A stretch of 64,000 nucleotides of DNA from Mangrovibacter plantisponsor (lineage in GTDB: Bacteria > Pseudomonadota > Gammaproteobacteria > Enterobacterales > Enterobacteriaceae). The position numbers and the translations under genes were made by a program. This document shows positions 17,053-26,536 of this stretch, piece after piece. The stretch is from NCBI RefSeq assembly GCF_003182475.1, contig NZ_QGTS01000018.1, forward strand, positions 24,746-88,745, read 5' to 3'. A model generated the notes under the pieces. It saw only the letters and a list, made by a program, of their open reading frames with translations, was not told the DNA's origin and did not search any database. Numbering within the stretch: the stretch's first letter is position 1; each line of letters starts with the position of its first letter.

Positions 17053-18579
17053 TCAGAACCCCTGAGCACTTGCGCTAACCAGAGCTGCTTCTTCAGCCTG
17101 ATTGCGGGGAATATTGGCAGTAAGCTTGCCACCGGACATAACAAGAATACGGTCTGACACAGACATGATTTCTTTCAGATCAGAGGTTGAGAAGATAACC
17201 GCGATACCCTGTTCAGATAAGTTGACCATCATGCGAAAGACATCGGCTTTGGCACCAATATCAATCCCGCGCGTGGGTTCATCCAGTAACAGCACTTTGG
17301 GGTTGGTCAGCAAGGCACGGCCAATCACCACTTTTTGCTGGTTTCCTCCGCTCAGTGCCTGTATTTCTACTTCCGGAGAAGAAACTTTAATGGATAAATT
17401 GCCAATGGTACTGGCAACCACCGCGGCTTCTTCTTTAGTGGCAATGGCGAAGTGTTTTTGCAGGCGACGCCACAGGCTGGCTATAGTCAGGTTCGTTGCT
17501 ACCGATGACACCGGGAAAATACCGGTTCGTTTCCGGTCTTCAGGCACCATGCTCATCCCCATTCGAATACGCTCTGCGGTACTGAGCCGCTGGGGGACGG
17601 GTTTACTGTCCAGCCAGAGCCTGCCATGGTAAGTGCGCTCAGCGCCCAGCAGGCATTCGAACAACTCTGTTCTTCCTGCGCCCATCAGGCCATAAATACC
17701 GACAATTTCCCCGGCCTTAATCGACAGACTGACGTCATCCACCACTTTATGGCCCAGAGAATTGACGCAGGTAATATGCTCCGCTTCAAGCACCGGCGCG
17801 CCAAAGGTTCTTTCTTCCGGCAAAAAGCGTGATACAGGCTCACTTCCCAGCATTTCGCGCACAATCCATGGTACGTCGATGTCGCAAACTTTCGCTTCCG
17901 CCTGAAATTTTCCATCGCGCAGAATCGTAATGACATCGCCAATCGCCATCAGCTCTTCAAGGCGGTGGGAAATATAGATGATGGAAACGCCCTGGCGCGT
18001 CAGTTCACGGATAACCCGGAACAAAATACTGACTTCTGTTTTGCTCAACGCCGAGGTGGGTTCATCCAGAATCAAAATATCTGCGTTTTCTGCCAGTGCC
18101 TTGGCAATTTCCACCAGTTGCTGCTGGCCAACTTTCAGGTTCCCGACCAGTTCGCGTGGTGAAATGGGCTGATCAAGGCGCGCAAGTAATTGCTGAGCAA
18201 TCTCCTCCTGTTCTGCTTCCCGGATAGGGGTCAGCCCGGACTGGTGTTCGCGGCCGAGAAAAATGTTTTCCGCCACTGTCAGATTTTCAAACAGGTTCAG
18301 CTCCTGGTGAACCATACCAATACCTTTGGCGGCGGCATCCCGGGTGTTGGCGAAGTGAACCGGTTCGTTGTTGAGAAATATTTCCCCGGCACTGGGTGGC
18401 TGAACCCCGGCAAGGATCTTCATCAGTGTTGATTTCCCGGCACCATTTTCGCCAATAATCACATTGACCTTACCGCGCCAGACGTTGTAATTGACGTTAT
18501 CCAGGGCAATAGTGCCAGGGAAAACCCGGGAGATACCCCGGGTGCGTAAAATGATGTCATCCTGGTGTAATGCGTTCAT
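17053..18579 (-). CDS. Sugar ABC transporter ATPase (RbsA/MglA type)
   Basis: Double-cassette ATPase of 508 residues energising the importer. The first half has Walker A GENGAGKST, signature VGQQQLVEIAKAL and Walker B ILILDEPTSAL. The second half has a degenerate Walker A (GLMGAGRTEL), as is normal in RbsA/MglA proteins, signature LSGGNQQKVVIGRAL and LLLDEPTRGIDIGAKADVF. It overlaps the DUF2291 gene by 4 bp and nearly abuts the permease. Confidence 0.94.
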   Translation of the reverse strand: MNALHQDDIILRTRGISRVFPGTIALDNVNYNVWRGKVNVIIGENGAGKSTLMKILAGVQPPSAGEIFLNNEPVHFANTRDAAAKGIGMVHQELNLFENLTVAENIFLGREHQSGLTPIREAEQEEIAQQLLARLDQPISPRELVGNLKVGQQQLVEIAKALAENADILILDEPTSALSKTEVSILFRVIRELTRQGVSIIYISHRLEELMAIGDVITILRDGKFQAEAKVCDIDVPWIVREMLGSEPVSRFLPEERTFGAPVLEAEHITCVNSLGHKVVDDVSLSIKAGEIVGIYGLMGAGRTELFECLLGAERTYHGRLWLDSKPVPQRLSTAERIRMGMSMVPEDRKRTGIFPVSSVATNLTIASLWRRLQKHFAIATKEEAAVVASTIGNLSIKVSSPEVEIQALSGGNQQKVVIGRALLTNPKVLLLDEPTRGIDIGAKADVFRMMVNLSEQGIAVIFSTSDLKEIMSVSDRILVMSGGKLTANIPRNQAEEAALVSASAQGF

Positions 18580-19187
18580 TGCGCGGCCTCTTCAGTTAAG
18601 CTGAGCGCCACTGCGTCCGTGACTTTACCCTGAGCAATGGTCACAGCCAGCAATGCGCTAACCTGTTTCCCCATCCATGCCGTATCTACCTGCGGTAAGT
18701 GGCTTGCGGCTTCACGGTTATAGGCTTTGGAAAGCTGAGCGAACTGCACCTGATTTGTGAAATCCTCAAACTGGAACCCTGCCGCATCACGGATAGTGTT
18801 ACCGCGAATAACCGGGCCAATTTGCACCAGAAGAGGCTTAGCATCGACCATAATGGTTATCTTCTTCTCCCGCTCATTCTGGGTATCTTCACCAGTTACC
18901 GGTCCTGTCACCCGCAAGAAATAACTCTGCTTGCTGCCCGGCGAAGCAGACAAACTGGAGATGAATGCCGGTGTATCCAGAGCCTTGTCCTGTGCCGCCT
19001 GCACTACACGGCTTTGCCAGGTTTGCTGAGCAATTTGCTGGGGAGTCATGTTGTCATACCCAGGCGCACTGTCTGCGGCTTTTGGCAACATGGGGTTCCC
19101 ATTGGCATCCAGTTTCACTACATCACAGGCTGTCAGTAACAGGATTGCGCAGGCAGCCAGCACATTTCCCCATCGTTTGAGTGACAT
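18576..19187 (-). CDS. DUF2291 periplasmic lipoprotein
   Basis: Small predicted lipoprotein of 203 residues with lipobox LLTAC (signal about 21 residues), then the DUF2291 pattern YDNMTPQQIAQQTWQSRVV. Proteins of this family occur inside ribose-type ABC operons next to the ATPase, as here. Their role is not established; an accessory part in sugar capture or transporter assembly is a guess. It sits 15 bp after the binding-protein gene and overlaps the ATPase gene by ATGA. Confidence 0.85.
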   Translation of the reverse strand: MSLKRWGNVLAACAILLLTACDVVKLDANGNPMLPKAADSAPGYDNMTPQQIAQQTWQSRVVQAAQDKALDTPAFISSLSASPGSKQSYFLRVTGPVTGEDTQNEREKKITIMVDAKPLLVQIGPVIRGNTIRDAAGFQFEDFTNQVQFAQLSKAYNREAASHLPQVDTAWMGKQVSALLAVTIAQGKVTDAVALSLTEEAAQ

Positions 19188-19202
19188 AAAACCTCCACCC
19201 GG

Positions 19203-20180
<978 letters not shown>

Positions 20181-20401
20181 TTATTATTCAAGGTAACCAT
20201 AATTCGCCGTTTAAAAACTGTCTACTGACTTACAGCGCGAATTTCTTAAAAAGAGAAAAGGATCACGATCCGGGGGTTACCAGACGCTGGCATTAATGCC
20301 GTTAACGCAGGCAGGTTTGGGGTTTTTTATGAATTAAAACAGATTGATAGAATGATTATTTGGGCCGCCCGCCGCCCCGGGGAAGGGCAGCAGGCCGGTT
20401 A

Positions 20402-21352
20402 TCAGGCCTGCCAGAGCGCTCTGGCTGTGGCAAAATCGGTTATCAGTACGTCAATGTACTGCCCGCGTAATGCACCACGAATGGCATGGCATTTTTCTGG
20501 CCCTCCAGCCAGCGCAATCACATGTTTACAGGCATGCACCTGGTTCAGTTCCATGCCAATCACCGGGTCTTCCTCTGGTGACAGTACTGGCTTGCCATCG
20601 GCATCGTAGTAGTGCAGGCAGATATCCCCCACGGCCCCGCGCGCTGCCAGTAACTGGAGCATTTCTTCGTTGTAATAGTTTCCGGAATTTTTCAATAACT
20701 GCGAGGGTTCCAGTTCACCAATGCCAACAATGGCGATATCAACGGCAGAAAATTTACTTACCGCTGCGGCGACATCGGGGCTGCTCATCAACCGTGCCCG
20801 CTCTTCCACTGAATGCTCAATACTTTGAGAAGGCAGTAACCAGGCGGGGCAGGAGAGATGTGCGGCAAGTTGCTGGGTCAGGATAGTTGCCTGAACATTG
20901 CCATTTGGCCCTACGCCCCCGAGTAGCTGAATAACCCCCTGAGCGCGAACACTTTGCGGGTGCATTTCATCCACCATGCAACGAATGGTGCTGCTCCAGG
21001 AAGAAATGCCCACCATATCTTCCGGGCGAATACGGGTTTCTACATAGTGCGCGGCAGCGCTACCAATGGCATGCTTAATTTGTGCGGCGGTGGCCTCTTC
21101 ACCTGCATCGACAATAATGGCCTGGCTCAGGGCGTATTTCTGCTCAAGGGATTTTTCCAGCTCAACAAAAATATTGGTGGGCTGAACTACGGTGATTTTC
21201 ACCAGGCCTTCCTTCTGGCAGCGCGTCAGGGCGCGCGAGACAAAGGATTGCGACAGGTGCAGCAAAGAGGCAATCTCAGATTGCTTTTTATTCTCGCTGT
21301 AATAAAGCGTCGCGATTTTTACCAGCAGACGCTGATCATCCTGCTTCGACAT
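20402..21352 (-). CDS. SorC/DeoR-type sugar-binding transcriptional regulator
   Basis: Regulator of 316 residues with an N-terminal helix-turn-helix (KKQSEIASLLHLSQSFVSRALTRC) and a C-terminal phosphosugar-binding domain from about residue 60. That domain contains VGISSWSSTIRCMVDEMH, GVIQLLGGVG and GDICLHYYDADGKPV, the pattern of SorC-family effector domains. It lies between the importer operon and the split-transketolase operon and is divergent from the latter. A phosphorylated pathway intermediate is the likely effector (family knowledge plus inference). Confidence 0.88.
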   Translation of the reverse strand: MSKQDDQRLLVKIATLYYSENKKQSEIASLLHLSQSFVSRALTRCQKEGLVKITVVQPTNIFVELEKSLEQKYALSQAIIVDAGEEATAAQIKHAIGSAAAHYVETRIRPEDMVGISSWSSTIRCMVDEMHPQSVRAQGVIQLLGGVGPNGNVQATILTQQLAAHLSCPAWLLPSQSIEHSVEERARLMSSPDVAAAVSKFSAVDIAIVGIGELEPSQLLKNSGNYYNEEMLQLLAARGAVGDICLHYYDADGKPVLSPEEDPVIGMELNQVHACKHVIALAGGPEKCHAIRGALRGQYIDVLITDFATARALWQA

Positions 21353-21533
21353 GGCATTCCCCTTGATTTACTTGATGGTATTTTTATTCATTGCTGCATA
21401 GATAACAAGCCGTTGTCCAAAACGGGTCCGTTTTCAAATGTGATCATTTTCTCTTTTTGCTAACTTTCGCGTGCTGGTGGATAGACAAATGCCAGCCAGC
21501 GGCATACGCTGTTATTGAATATTAAGTCATATA

Positions 21534-21547
21534 TGAATATATATTCA
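21534..21547. promoter_or_regulatory. Operator of the transketolase operon
   Basis: TGAATATATATTCA, identical to the core of the palindrome at 20157-20174. It is preceded by a half site TTGAAT (21515-21520) and followed by GAATA-AA-TATTC (21612-21623). The 302-bp gap 21353-21654 holds the divergent promoters of the regulator and the catabolic genes. Confidence 0.65.
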
Positions 21548-21654
21548 ATGGCATTCTCACTTAAGTCTTACGGGTATGTTCGGGGAAAACCGTCTTTTTT
21601 ATATCTTCCTTGAATAAATATTCCATAAAGACTAAAAATTCACGAGGTACAGAT

Positions 21655-22485
21655 ATGAACCCCTTTAAGCTCTCTGTAGATGCGCTGGAGAAAAAGGCCC
21701 GGGCGATTCGCCGCCGAATCATTGTGTTGAATGCAGAAAGCCCGGCTGGTGGCCATACAGGTGCAGACCTTTCCCAGGTGGAATTACTGACTGCGCTGTA
21801 TTTCCGCATTCTTAACTGTTCACCCTCACAGCAAAACAGCGAGACGCGGGATATTTATATCCAGTCGAAAGGGCATGCGGTTGGTGGCTATTACTGTGTT
21901 CTGGCGGAAGCCGGATTTATCCCGGTTGACTGGCTGGCAACTTACCAGCACGCCGATTCACATTTACCAGGGCACCCTGTACGCCATAAAACGCCGGGTG
22001 TGGAACTGAATACCGGTGCGCTGGGCCACGGTTTACCCGTTGCGGTGGGCCTGGCGCTAGCTGCCAAACGCAGCCACAGCCCGCGCCGGGTATTTGTCGT
22101 TACTGGTGATGGCGAACTGGCGGAAGGCAGCAACTGGGAAGCGGCGCTGGTGGCAGCTCATTACGGGCTGGATAACCTGATTATCATCAATGACAAAAAT
22201 AACCTGCAGCTCGCAGGTTCAACCAAAGAAATCATGAATACCGACCCGCTGGATGAGAAATGGCGTGCCTTTGGCATGGCTGTGACTTCGTGCCGGGGGA
22301 ATGACATGGCTGATGTTGTCGCAACGCTGGAAGGATTAAAGCCAGAAGGCAAACCCCATGTCGTTATTGCTAATACCACGAAAGGTGCCGGGATTTCTTT
22401 TATTCAGGGCCGGGCTGAATGGCACCACCGTGTACCAAAAGGCGAAGAGATCCAACTGGCACTTGAGGAGTTAAAAGATGAGTAA
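21655..22485 (+). CDS. Transketolase, N-terminal (TPP-binding) subunit
   Basis: N-terminal half of a split transketolase, 276 residues. It carries the thiamine diphosphate motif GDGELAEGSNWEAALVAAHYGLDNLIIINDKNN shortened across GDG...N, and HTGADLSQVELLTALYF at the start. ATG 21655 follows GAGG; an earlier in-frame start is less well placed. It works with the next gene's product, which overlaps by 8 bp. In the D-apiose transketolase route, a two-subunit enzyme (AptA/AptB) moves a two-carbon unit from apulose 4-phosphate. The kinase and isomerase next door suggest that role here, but generic split transketolases look alike. Confidence 0.88.
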   Translation: MNPFKLSVDALEKKARAIRRRIIVLNAESPAGGHTGADLSQVELLTALYFRILNCSPSQQNSETRDIYIQSKGHAVGGYYCVLAEAGFIPVDWLATYQHADSHLPGHPVRHKTPGVELNTGALGHGLPVAVGLALAAKRSHSPRRVFVVTGDGELAEGSNWEAALVAAHYGLDNLIIINDKNNLQLAGSTKEIMNTDPLDEKWRAFGMAVTSCRGNDMADVVATLEGLKPEGKPHVVIANTTKGAGISFIQGRAEWHHRVPKGEEIQLALEELKDE

Positions 22486-23425
22486 TAGTGAACATTTAGC
22501 CACGGTAATGGTGAACGCCTTTATTGACGCCGTTGACCGGGGGGTAGACCTGGTGCCGGTTGTGGCAGATTCAACCTCGACGGCAAAAATTGCGTCTTTT
22601 ATTCAAAAATTCCCGGGGCGCCTGGTGAATGTTGGCATCGCAGAACAAACGCTGGTGGGTGCTGCCGCAGGGCTGGCACTGGGGGGGAAAGTTGCCGCCA
22701 CCTGCAATGCTGCACCATTTCTTATCTCGCGCGCTAACGAACAAATAAAGGTGGATGTTTGTTACAACAACACCAATGTGAAACTGTTCGGCCTGAATGC
22801 CGGGGCAAGTTACGGGCCATTAGCCAGCACACATCACAGTATTGATGATATCGCTGTTCTGCGGGGTTTCGGAAATATTGAGATTTATGCACCATCAAGC
22901 CCACGGGAATGCAGGCAGATTATCGATTATGCGCTGGCGCATGTAGGCCCGGTTTATATTCGCCTGGATGGTAAGGCATTGCCGGAATTACACGATGACA
23001 GCTACCAGTTCGAGCCAGGACGCATTGATGTGCTGCAGGAAGGCACCGATATCGCGCTGGTTGCTATGGGTTCCACAGTCTATGAAATCGTTGAGGCGGC
23101 AGCGCACCTGGCGGAACAGGGGATTCATGCCTGTGTCGTCAGTATTCCGTCTGTTCGCCCATGTGATACACAACAATTACTGAAGATACTGCGTTCCTGC
23201 AAGGCTGTTGTCAGTGCTGAAGAGCACAACATCAATGGCGGCGTGGGCAGCCTGGTGGCTGAAGTACTGGCCGAAGGTGGTTGTGCAATACCGCTGCGCC
23301 GCCTGGGAATTAAAGATGGCCAGTACGCGATTGCGGCAGACCGCAAAGCCACGCGTGCCTACCACGAAATTGACGCGGCGGGTATCGTGCGCCATGCCAC
23401 CGCTCTGCTGGCACAGCAGCGCTAA
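22478..23425 (+). CDS. Transketolase, C-terminal subunit
   Basis: C-terminal half of the split transketolase, 315 residues. It has the pyrimidine-binding region with the catalytic Glu in RLVNVGIAEQTLVGAAAGLALGGK. The transketolase C-domain follows, with IDVLQEGTDIALVAMGSTVYEIVEAA and EEHNINGGVGSLVAEVLAE. Translation is coupled to the N-terminal subunit by an 8-bp overlap. Together they form a cytoplasmic enzyme transferring two-carbon units between sugar phosphates. Confidence 0.9.
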   Translation: MSNSEHLATVMVNAFIDAVDRGVDLVPVVADSTSTAKIASFIQKFPGRLVNVGIAEQTLVGAAAGLALGGKVAATCNAAPFLISRANEQIKVDVCYNNTNVKLFGLNAGASYGPLASTHHSIDDIAVLRGFGNIEIYAPSSPRECRQIIDYALAHVGPVYIRLDGKALPELHDDSYQFEPGRIDVLQEGTDIALVAMGSTVYEIVEAAAHLAEQGIHACVVSIPSVRPCDTQQLLKILRSCKAVVSAEEHNINGGVGSLVAEVLAEGGCAIPLRRLGIKDGQYAIAADRKATRAYHEIDAAGIVRHATALLAQQR

Positions 23426-23477
23426 AACAATAACAAGTGGGCGCATGCCCCGAACAGAACTCTTACTGGAGAAAGCT

Positions 23478-24896
23478 ATGTCCCGAATTGCACAACAAAT
23501 TACGATGGGCGTTATCATTGGTAACCGGGGTTTTTTCCCCAGCTACCTGGTGGCAGAAGCTCGCGAACAGGCGGTGGCGCTGTTTGCGCGCCTCGGTATC
23601 AGCACCGTGATGCTGGACGACACGCAAACTGAATTAGGCGGCGTTGAAACCCGCCAGGATGCGAAAGTGTGCGCTGAATTACTTAAAGCGCACAAAGACA
23701 CGATTCAGGGCATAGTCGTGTTGTTGCCTAACTTCGGCGATGAAAAAGCAATCGCTGAAGCTATTCGTTTATCGGGCCTGAATGTGCCGGTGCTTGTCCA
23801 GGCGCAGGAAGATAATCTGGATAAAATGGGGCTGGCAACCCGCCGTGACAGCTTCTGCGGGAAAATCTCACTCTGTAATAACCTGCGCCAGTACAACATT
23901 CCCTTTACGCTGACTACGCAGCATGTCTGCGCGCTGGATGGTGAGGTATTCGCCCGTGACCTGCGCCAGTTTGAACAAGTCTGCCGGGTAGTTTCGGCAA
24001 TGCGTAATGTGCGCGTCGGCGCGATTGGTGCCCGCCCGGCTGGCTTTAACACCGTGCGTTATAGTGAAAAATTACTGGAACGTATGGGGATCGCGGTTGA
24101 AACCCTCGATTTGTCAGAAGTCTTCACCCGTATTGGGCAACTGCGTGATGACGATATTCGTGTTGATGAAAAACGCCGTATCCTGCTTGATAACGCCGAT
24201 GCCAGTGCCATCCCGGCAGATAAAATGCTCACCATGGCAAAACTGTTTGTCGTGATCAGCGAATGGACCACAGCAAACGATATTGATACCACCGCCATTC
24301 AGTGCTGGACATCACTCCAGGAAAATCTCGGCATCAACGTGTGTTCTATTATGAGTGTGATGTCCGGGCAACTGATGCCCTCAGCCTGCGAAGTGGATGT
24401 GATGGGCGCGTTGTCTATGTATGCCCTTGCCAGTTGTAACCTCAACCCGGCTTCTATTGCAGACTGGAATAACAACTTCGGCGAAGACCGGGATAAATGT
24501 GTCCTGTTTCACTGCGGCAATTTCGCTGCAGCCAGCCTGGAATCACCCAAAATGGGCACCGCCGATATCATTGGCACCACTGTAGGGAAGGAGAATACCT
24601 GCGGTGCCGTTCATGGCCGCCTGAAAGCGGGCCCACTGACCTACTTCCGGTTGAGCACCGATGACCTGACTGGTGAAGTGAAAGCCTATGTGGGTGAAGC
24701 GCAATCAGTGAATGACCCACTTGATACCCCAGGGTGCCGCGCAGTTATTCAGGTTCCTCACCTTGAAACGTTGCTGGCCTGGATTTGCCGCCAGGGCTTT
24801 GAACACCATGTTGCGATGAACCACTCATCAAGCAGTGCAGTACTGGTGGAGGCGTTCACCCGCTATCTGGGCGTGAATACTTACCTGCATCAATAA
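23478..24896 (+). CDS. L-fucose/L-arabinose isomerase-family sugar isomerase
   Basis: Aldose-ketose isomerase of 472 residues in the FucI/AraA-like superfamily. Recognisable stretches are GIVVLLPNFGDEKAIAEAI and RVGAIGARPAGFNTVRYSEKLLE, plus the C-terminal metal-site region with FHCGNFAA and the acidic/His residues of the barrel. ATG 23478 has TGGAG upstream; the long upstream frame overlaps the transketolase gene and is rejected. With the kinase and split transketolase, it would convert an imported aldose to a ketose; D-apiose to D-apulose is the favoured reading. Sulfoquinovose isomerases of this superfamily are an alternative, but no sulfonate genes accompany it. Confidence 0.8.
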   Translation: MSRIAQQITMGVIIGNRGFFPSYLVAEAREQAVALFARLGISTVMLDDTQTELGGVETRQDAKVCAELLKAHKDTIQGIVVLLPNFGDEKAIAEAIRLSGLNVPVLVQAQEDNLDKMGLATRRDSFCGKISLCNNLRQYNIPFTLTTQHVCALDGEVFARDLRQFEQVCRVVSAMRNVRVGAIGARPAGFNTVRYSEKLLERMGIAVETLDLSEVFTRIGQLRDDDIRVDEKRRILLDNADASAIPADKMLTMAKLFVVISEWTTANDIDTTAIQCWTSLQENLGINVCSIMSVMSGQLMPSACEVDVMGALSMYALASCNLNPASIADWNNNFGEDRDKCVLFHCGNFAAASLESPKMGTADIIGTTVGKENTCGAVHGRLKAGPLTYFRLSTDDLTGEVKAYVGEAQSVNDPLDTPGCRAVIQVPHLETLLAWICRQGFEHHVAMNHSSSSAVLVEAFTRYLGVNTYLHQ

Positions 24897-24934
24897 CCAG
24901 GCGTGCCGGTATTCATTTGATTTGGAGACGCATC

Positions 24935-26479
24935 ATGTCGGTGAATAAGGGTGTCATCATTGCACTGGATGAAGGGACCACCAATACCAAAGCAATTGCG
25001 ATTGATGCACAGGGGAGGATTGTTGCCAGCGCGTCGCGCGCGCTGAGCATCGAAACCCCCCATGAAGGCTGGGTACAACAATCAGGTGCATTATTGATTG
25101 AGGCATCGTTCGATGTTGTATCCCAGGTTTGCCAGGCGGTCGGTAGTGAGAATGTTGCAGCTCTGGCTATCAGCAACCAGCGAGAAACTGCACTTGGCTG
25201 GGAGCGGGCAACCGGCAAAGCCATTGGTCCGGCGATTACCTGGCAGTGTTCGCGCAGTGCCGGGTTTTGCCACAGCCTGCGGGATAACGGGCTGGAAGCG
25301 CGAATCAGGGAACTGACCGGGCTGCCTGTCGCCCCACTGTTCTCTGGTTCTAAAATGCGTTGGTTGCTCCAGTCAGTACCGGATGGCGAACAGCGTGCAG
25401 CCCGGGGAGAGATTTGTCTGGGCACAGTAGATAGCTGGCTGTTGTGGCATTTTACTGGCGGGCAGGCATTTTGTTGCGATGAGTCCAATGCTTCCCGTAC
25501 CCAGCTTTTCAATGTGCATACCGCAGCGTGGGATGACGAGTTACTGAGTATTTTTTCGATTCCGCGTGGTGCTTTACCGGAAGTGAAGCCTTCCAGTGGG
25601 CTGTTTGGTTATACCCACTGTCCGGGTGTATTACCTGACGGCATTCCCATTCTGGCTATGGCGGGTGATTCCCATGCTGCACTGTTTGCTCATACTCTGG
25701 GCGAACCCGGGTGTGTGAAAGCCACCTACGGTACGGGTTCCTCCGTGATGGCGCCGGTTAACCAGCCCGGTGCAGATGTGGCCTGCCTGGCAACCACGGT
25801 TGCCTGGCATGATGGCAGCCAGCGGGTTTATGCCCTGGAAGGGAATATTCCCCATACCGGGGATGCGGTGACCTGGATGGCCGAAAGTACCGGGTTAAGT
25901 GAGTTACCGGCAGAGGAGGTGCGCGACGCATTAAACCACTTACCTTCAACGGTGGATTCAACGCTCGGTGTTTATTTTGTGCCAGCGCTGACGGGCCTGG
26001 GCGCACCCTGGTGGAATGACCGGGCGCGTGGGTTGATTCAGGGTTTATCCCGCGGGGTTAAACGAGCACACCTGATTCGGGCGGCCCTGGAATCTATCGC
26101 TTACCAGGTGGCAGATGTGATTGATGCCATGCAACAGTGCCCGGGCTTCCAACTGCATACGTTGATGGTGGATGGCGGGCCGACTAAAAATGACTGGTTA
26201 ATGCAATACCAGGCGGATTTACTCGGGTGCCCGGTTATGCGCAGCAATATTGCGGAGTTATCGGCAGTGGGTGTGTCTTTGATGGCAAGGAAAGCCCTGC
26301 TTAACCTGGCAACTCAGGAACTGCGGGCATTTTTGCCGGAGCACATTGCGTTCCAGCCAGATATGGCGCGCCATGAGCGCCTGCAGGTGCGCTGGCAGGA
26401 ATGGCACCAGGCCGTAGAGAGCACGCTGTGGGCATGCCGCCAGCCGCAGAATACCCCGGCTGCATCCTGCCTGCGGTAG
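24935..26479 (+). CDS. FGGY-family carbohydrate kinase
   Basis: ATP-dependent sugar/polyol kinase of 514 residues. The phosphate-1 motif is IIALDEGTTNTKAIAID. The FGGY signatures include VDGGPTKNDWLMQYQADLLG and YGTGSSVMAPV. ATG 24935 follows TTGGAGA; the earlier in-frame start lacks support. It is the last gene of the operon and converges on the guanidine operon across a terminator. The expected role is phosphorylation of the ketose made by the isomerase (apulose to apulose 4-phosphate if the pathway guess is right). Glycerol- or xylulose-type substrates are not excluded. Confidence 0.87.
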   Translation: MSVNKGVIIALDEGTTNTKAIAIDAQGRIVASASRALSIETPHEGWVQQSGALLIEASFDVVSQVCQAVGSENVAALAISNQRETALGWERATGKAIGPAITWQCSRSAGFCHSLRDNGLEARIRELTGLPVAPLFSGSKMRWLLQSVPDGEQRAARGEICLGTVDSWLLWHFTGGQAFCCDESNASRTQLFNVHTAAWDDELLSIFSIPRGALPEVKPSSGLFGYTHCPGVLPDGIPILAMAGDSHAALFAHTLGEPGCVKATYGTGSSVMAPVNQPGADVACLATTVAWHDGSQRVYALEGNIPHTGDAVTWMAESTGLSELPAEEVRDALNHLPSTVDSTLGVYFVPALTGLGAPWWNDRARGLIQGLSRGVKRAHLIRAALESIAYQVADVIDAMQQCPGFQLHTLMVDGGPTKNDWLMQYQADLLGCPVMRSNIAELSAVGVSLMARKALLNLATQELRAFLPEHIAFQPDMARHERLQVRWQEWHQAVESTLWACRQPQNTPAASCLR

Positions 26480-26488
26480 TTGCTGTAT

Positions 26489-26527
26489 GTTCCCACCAGG
26501 TTTGCGCTGTTGCAGCCTGGCGGGAAC
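26489..26527. terminator. Bidirectional terminator between kinase and guanidine operon
   Basis: GTTCCC-A-CCAGG (26489-26500) pairs with CCTGG-C-GGGAAC (26516-26527), with one A/C mismatch. It lies between two convergent stop codons. No T-run, so moderate confidence. Confidence 0.5.
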
Positions 26528-26536
26528 ACCTTCCAG

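Noticed and set aside
23208..23477. N-terminal extension of the sugar isomerase frame
   Set aside because: It overlaps the transketolase C-subunit gene in another frame and encodes no isomerase-like sequence; ATG 23478 has a ribosome site.
21655..26479. Sulfoquinovose (sulfo-transketolase) pathway
   Set aside because: No sulfosugar glycosidase, sulfolactaldehyde enzyme or sulfonate exporter is present, and the FGGY kinase has no place in that route.
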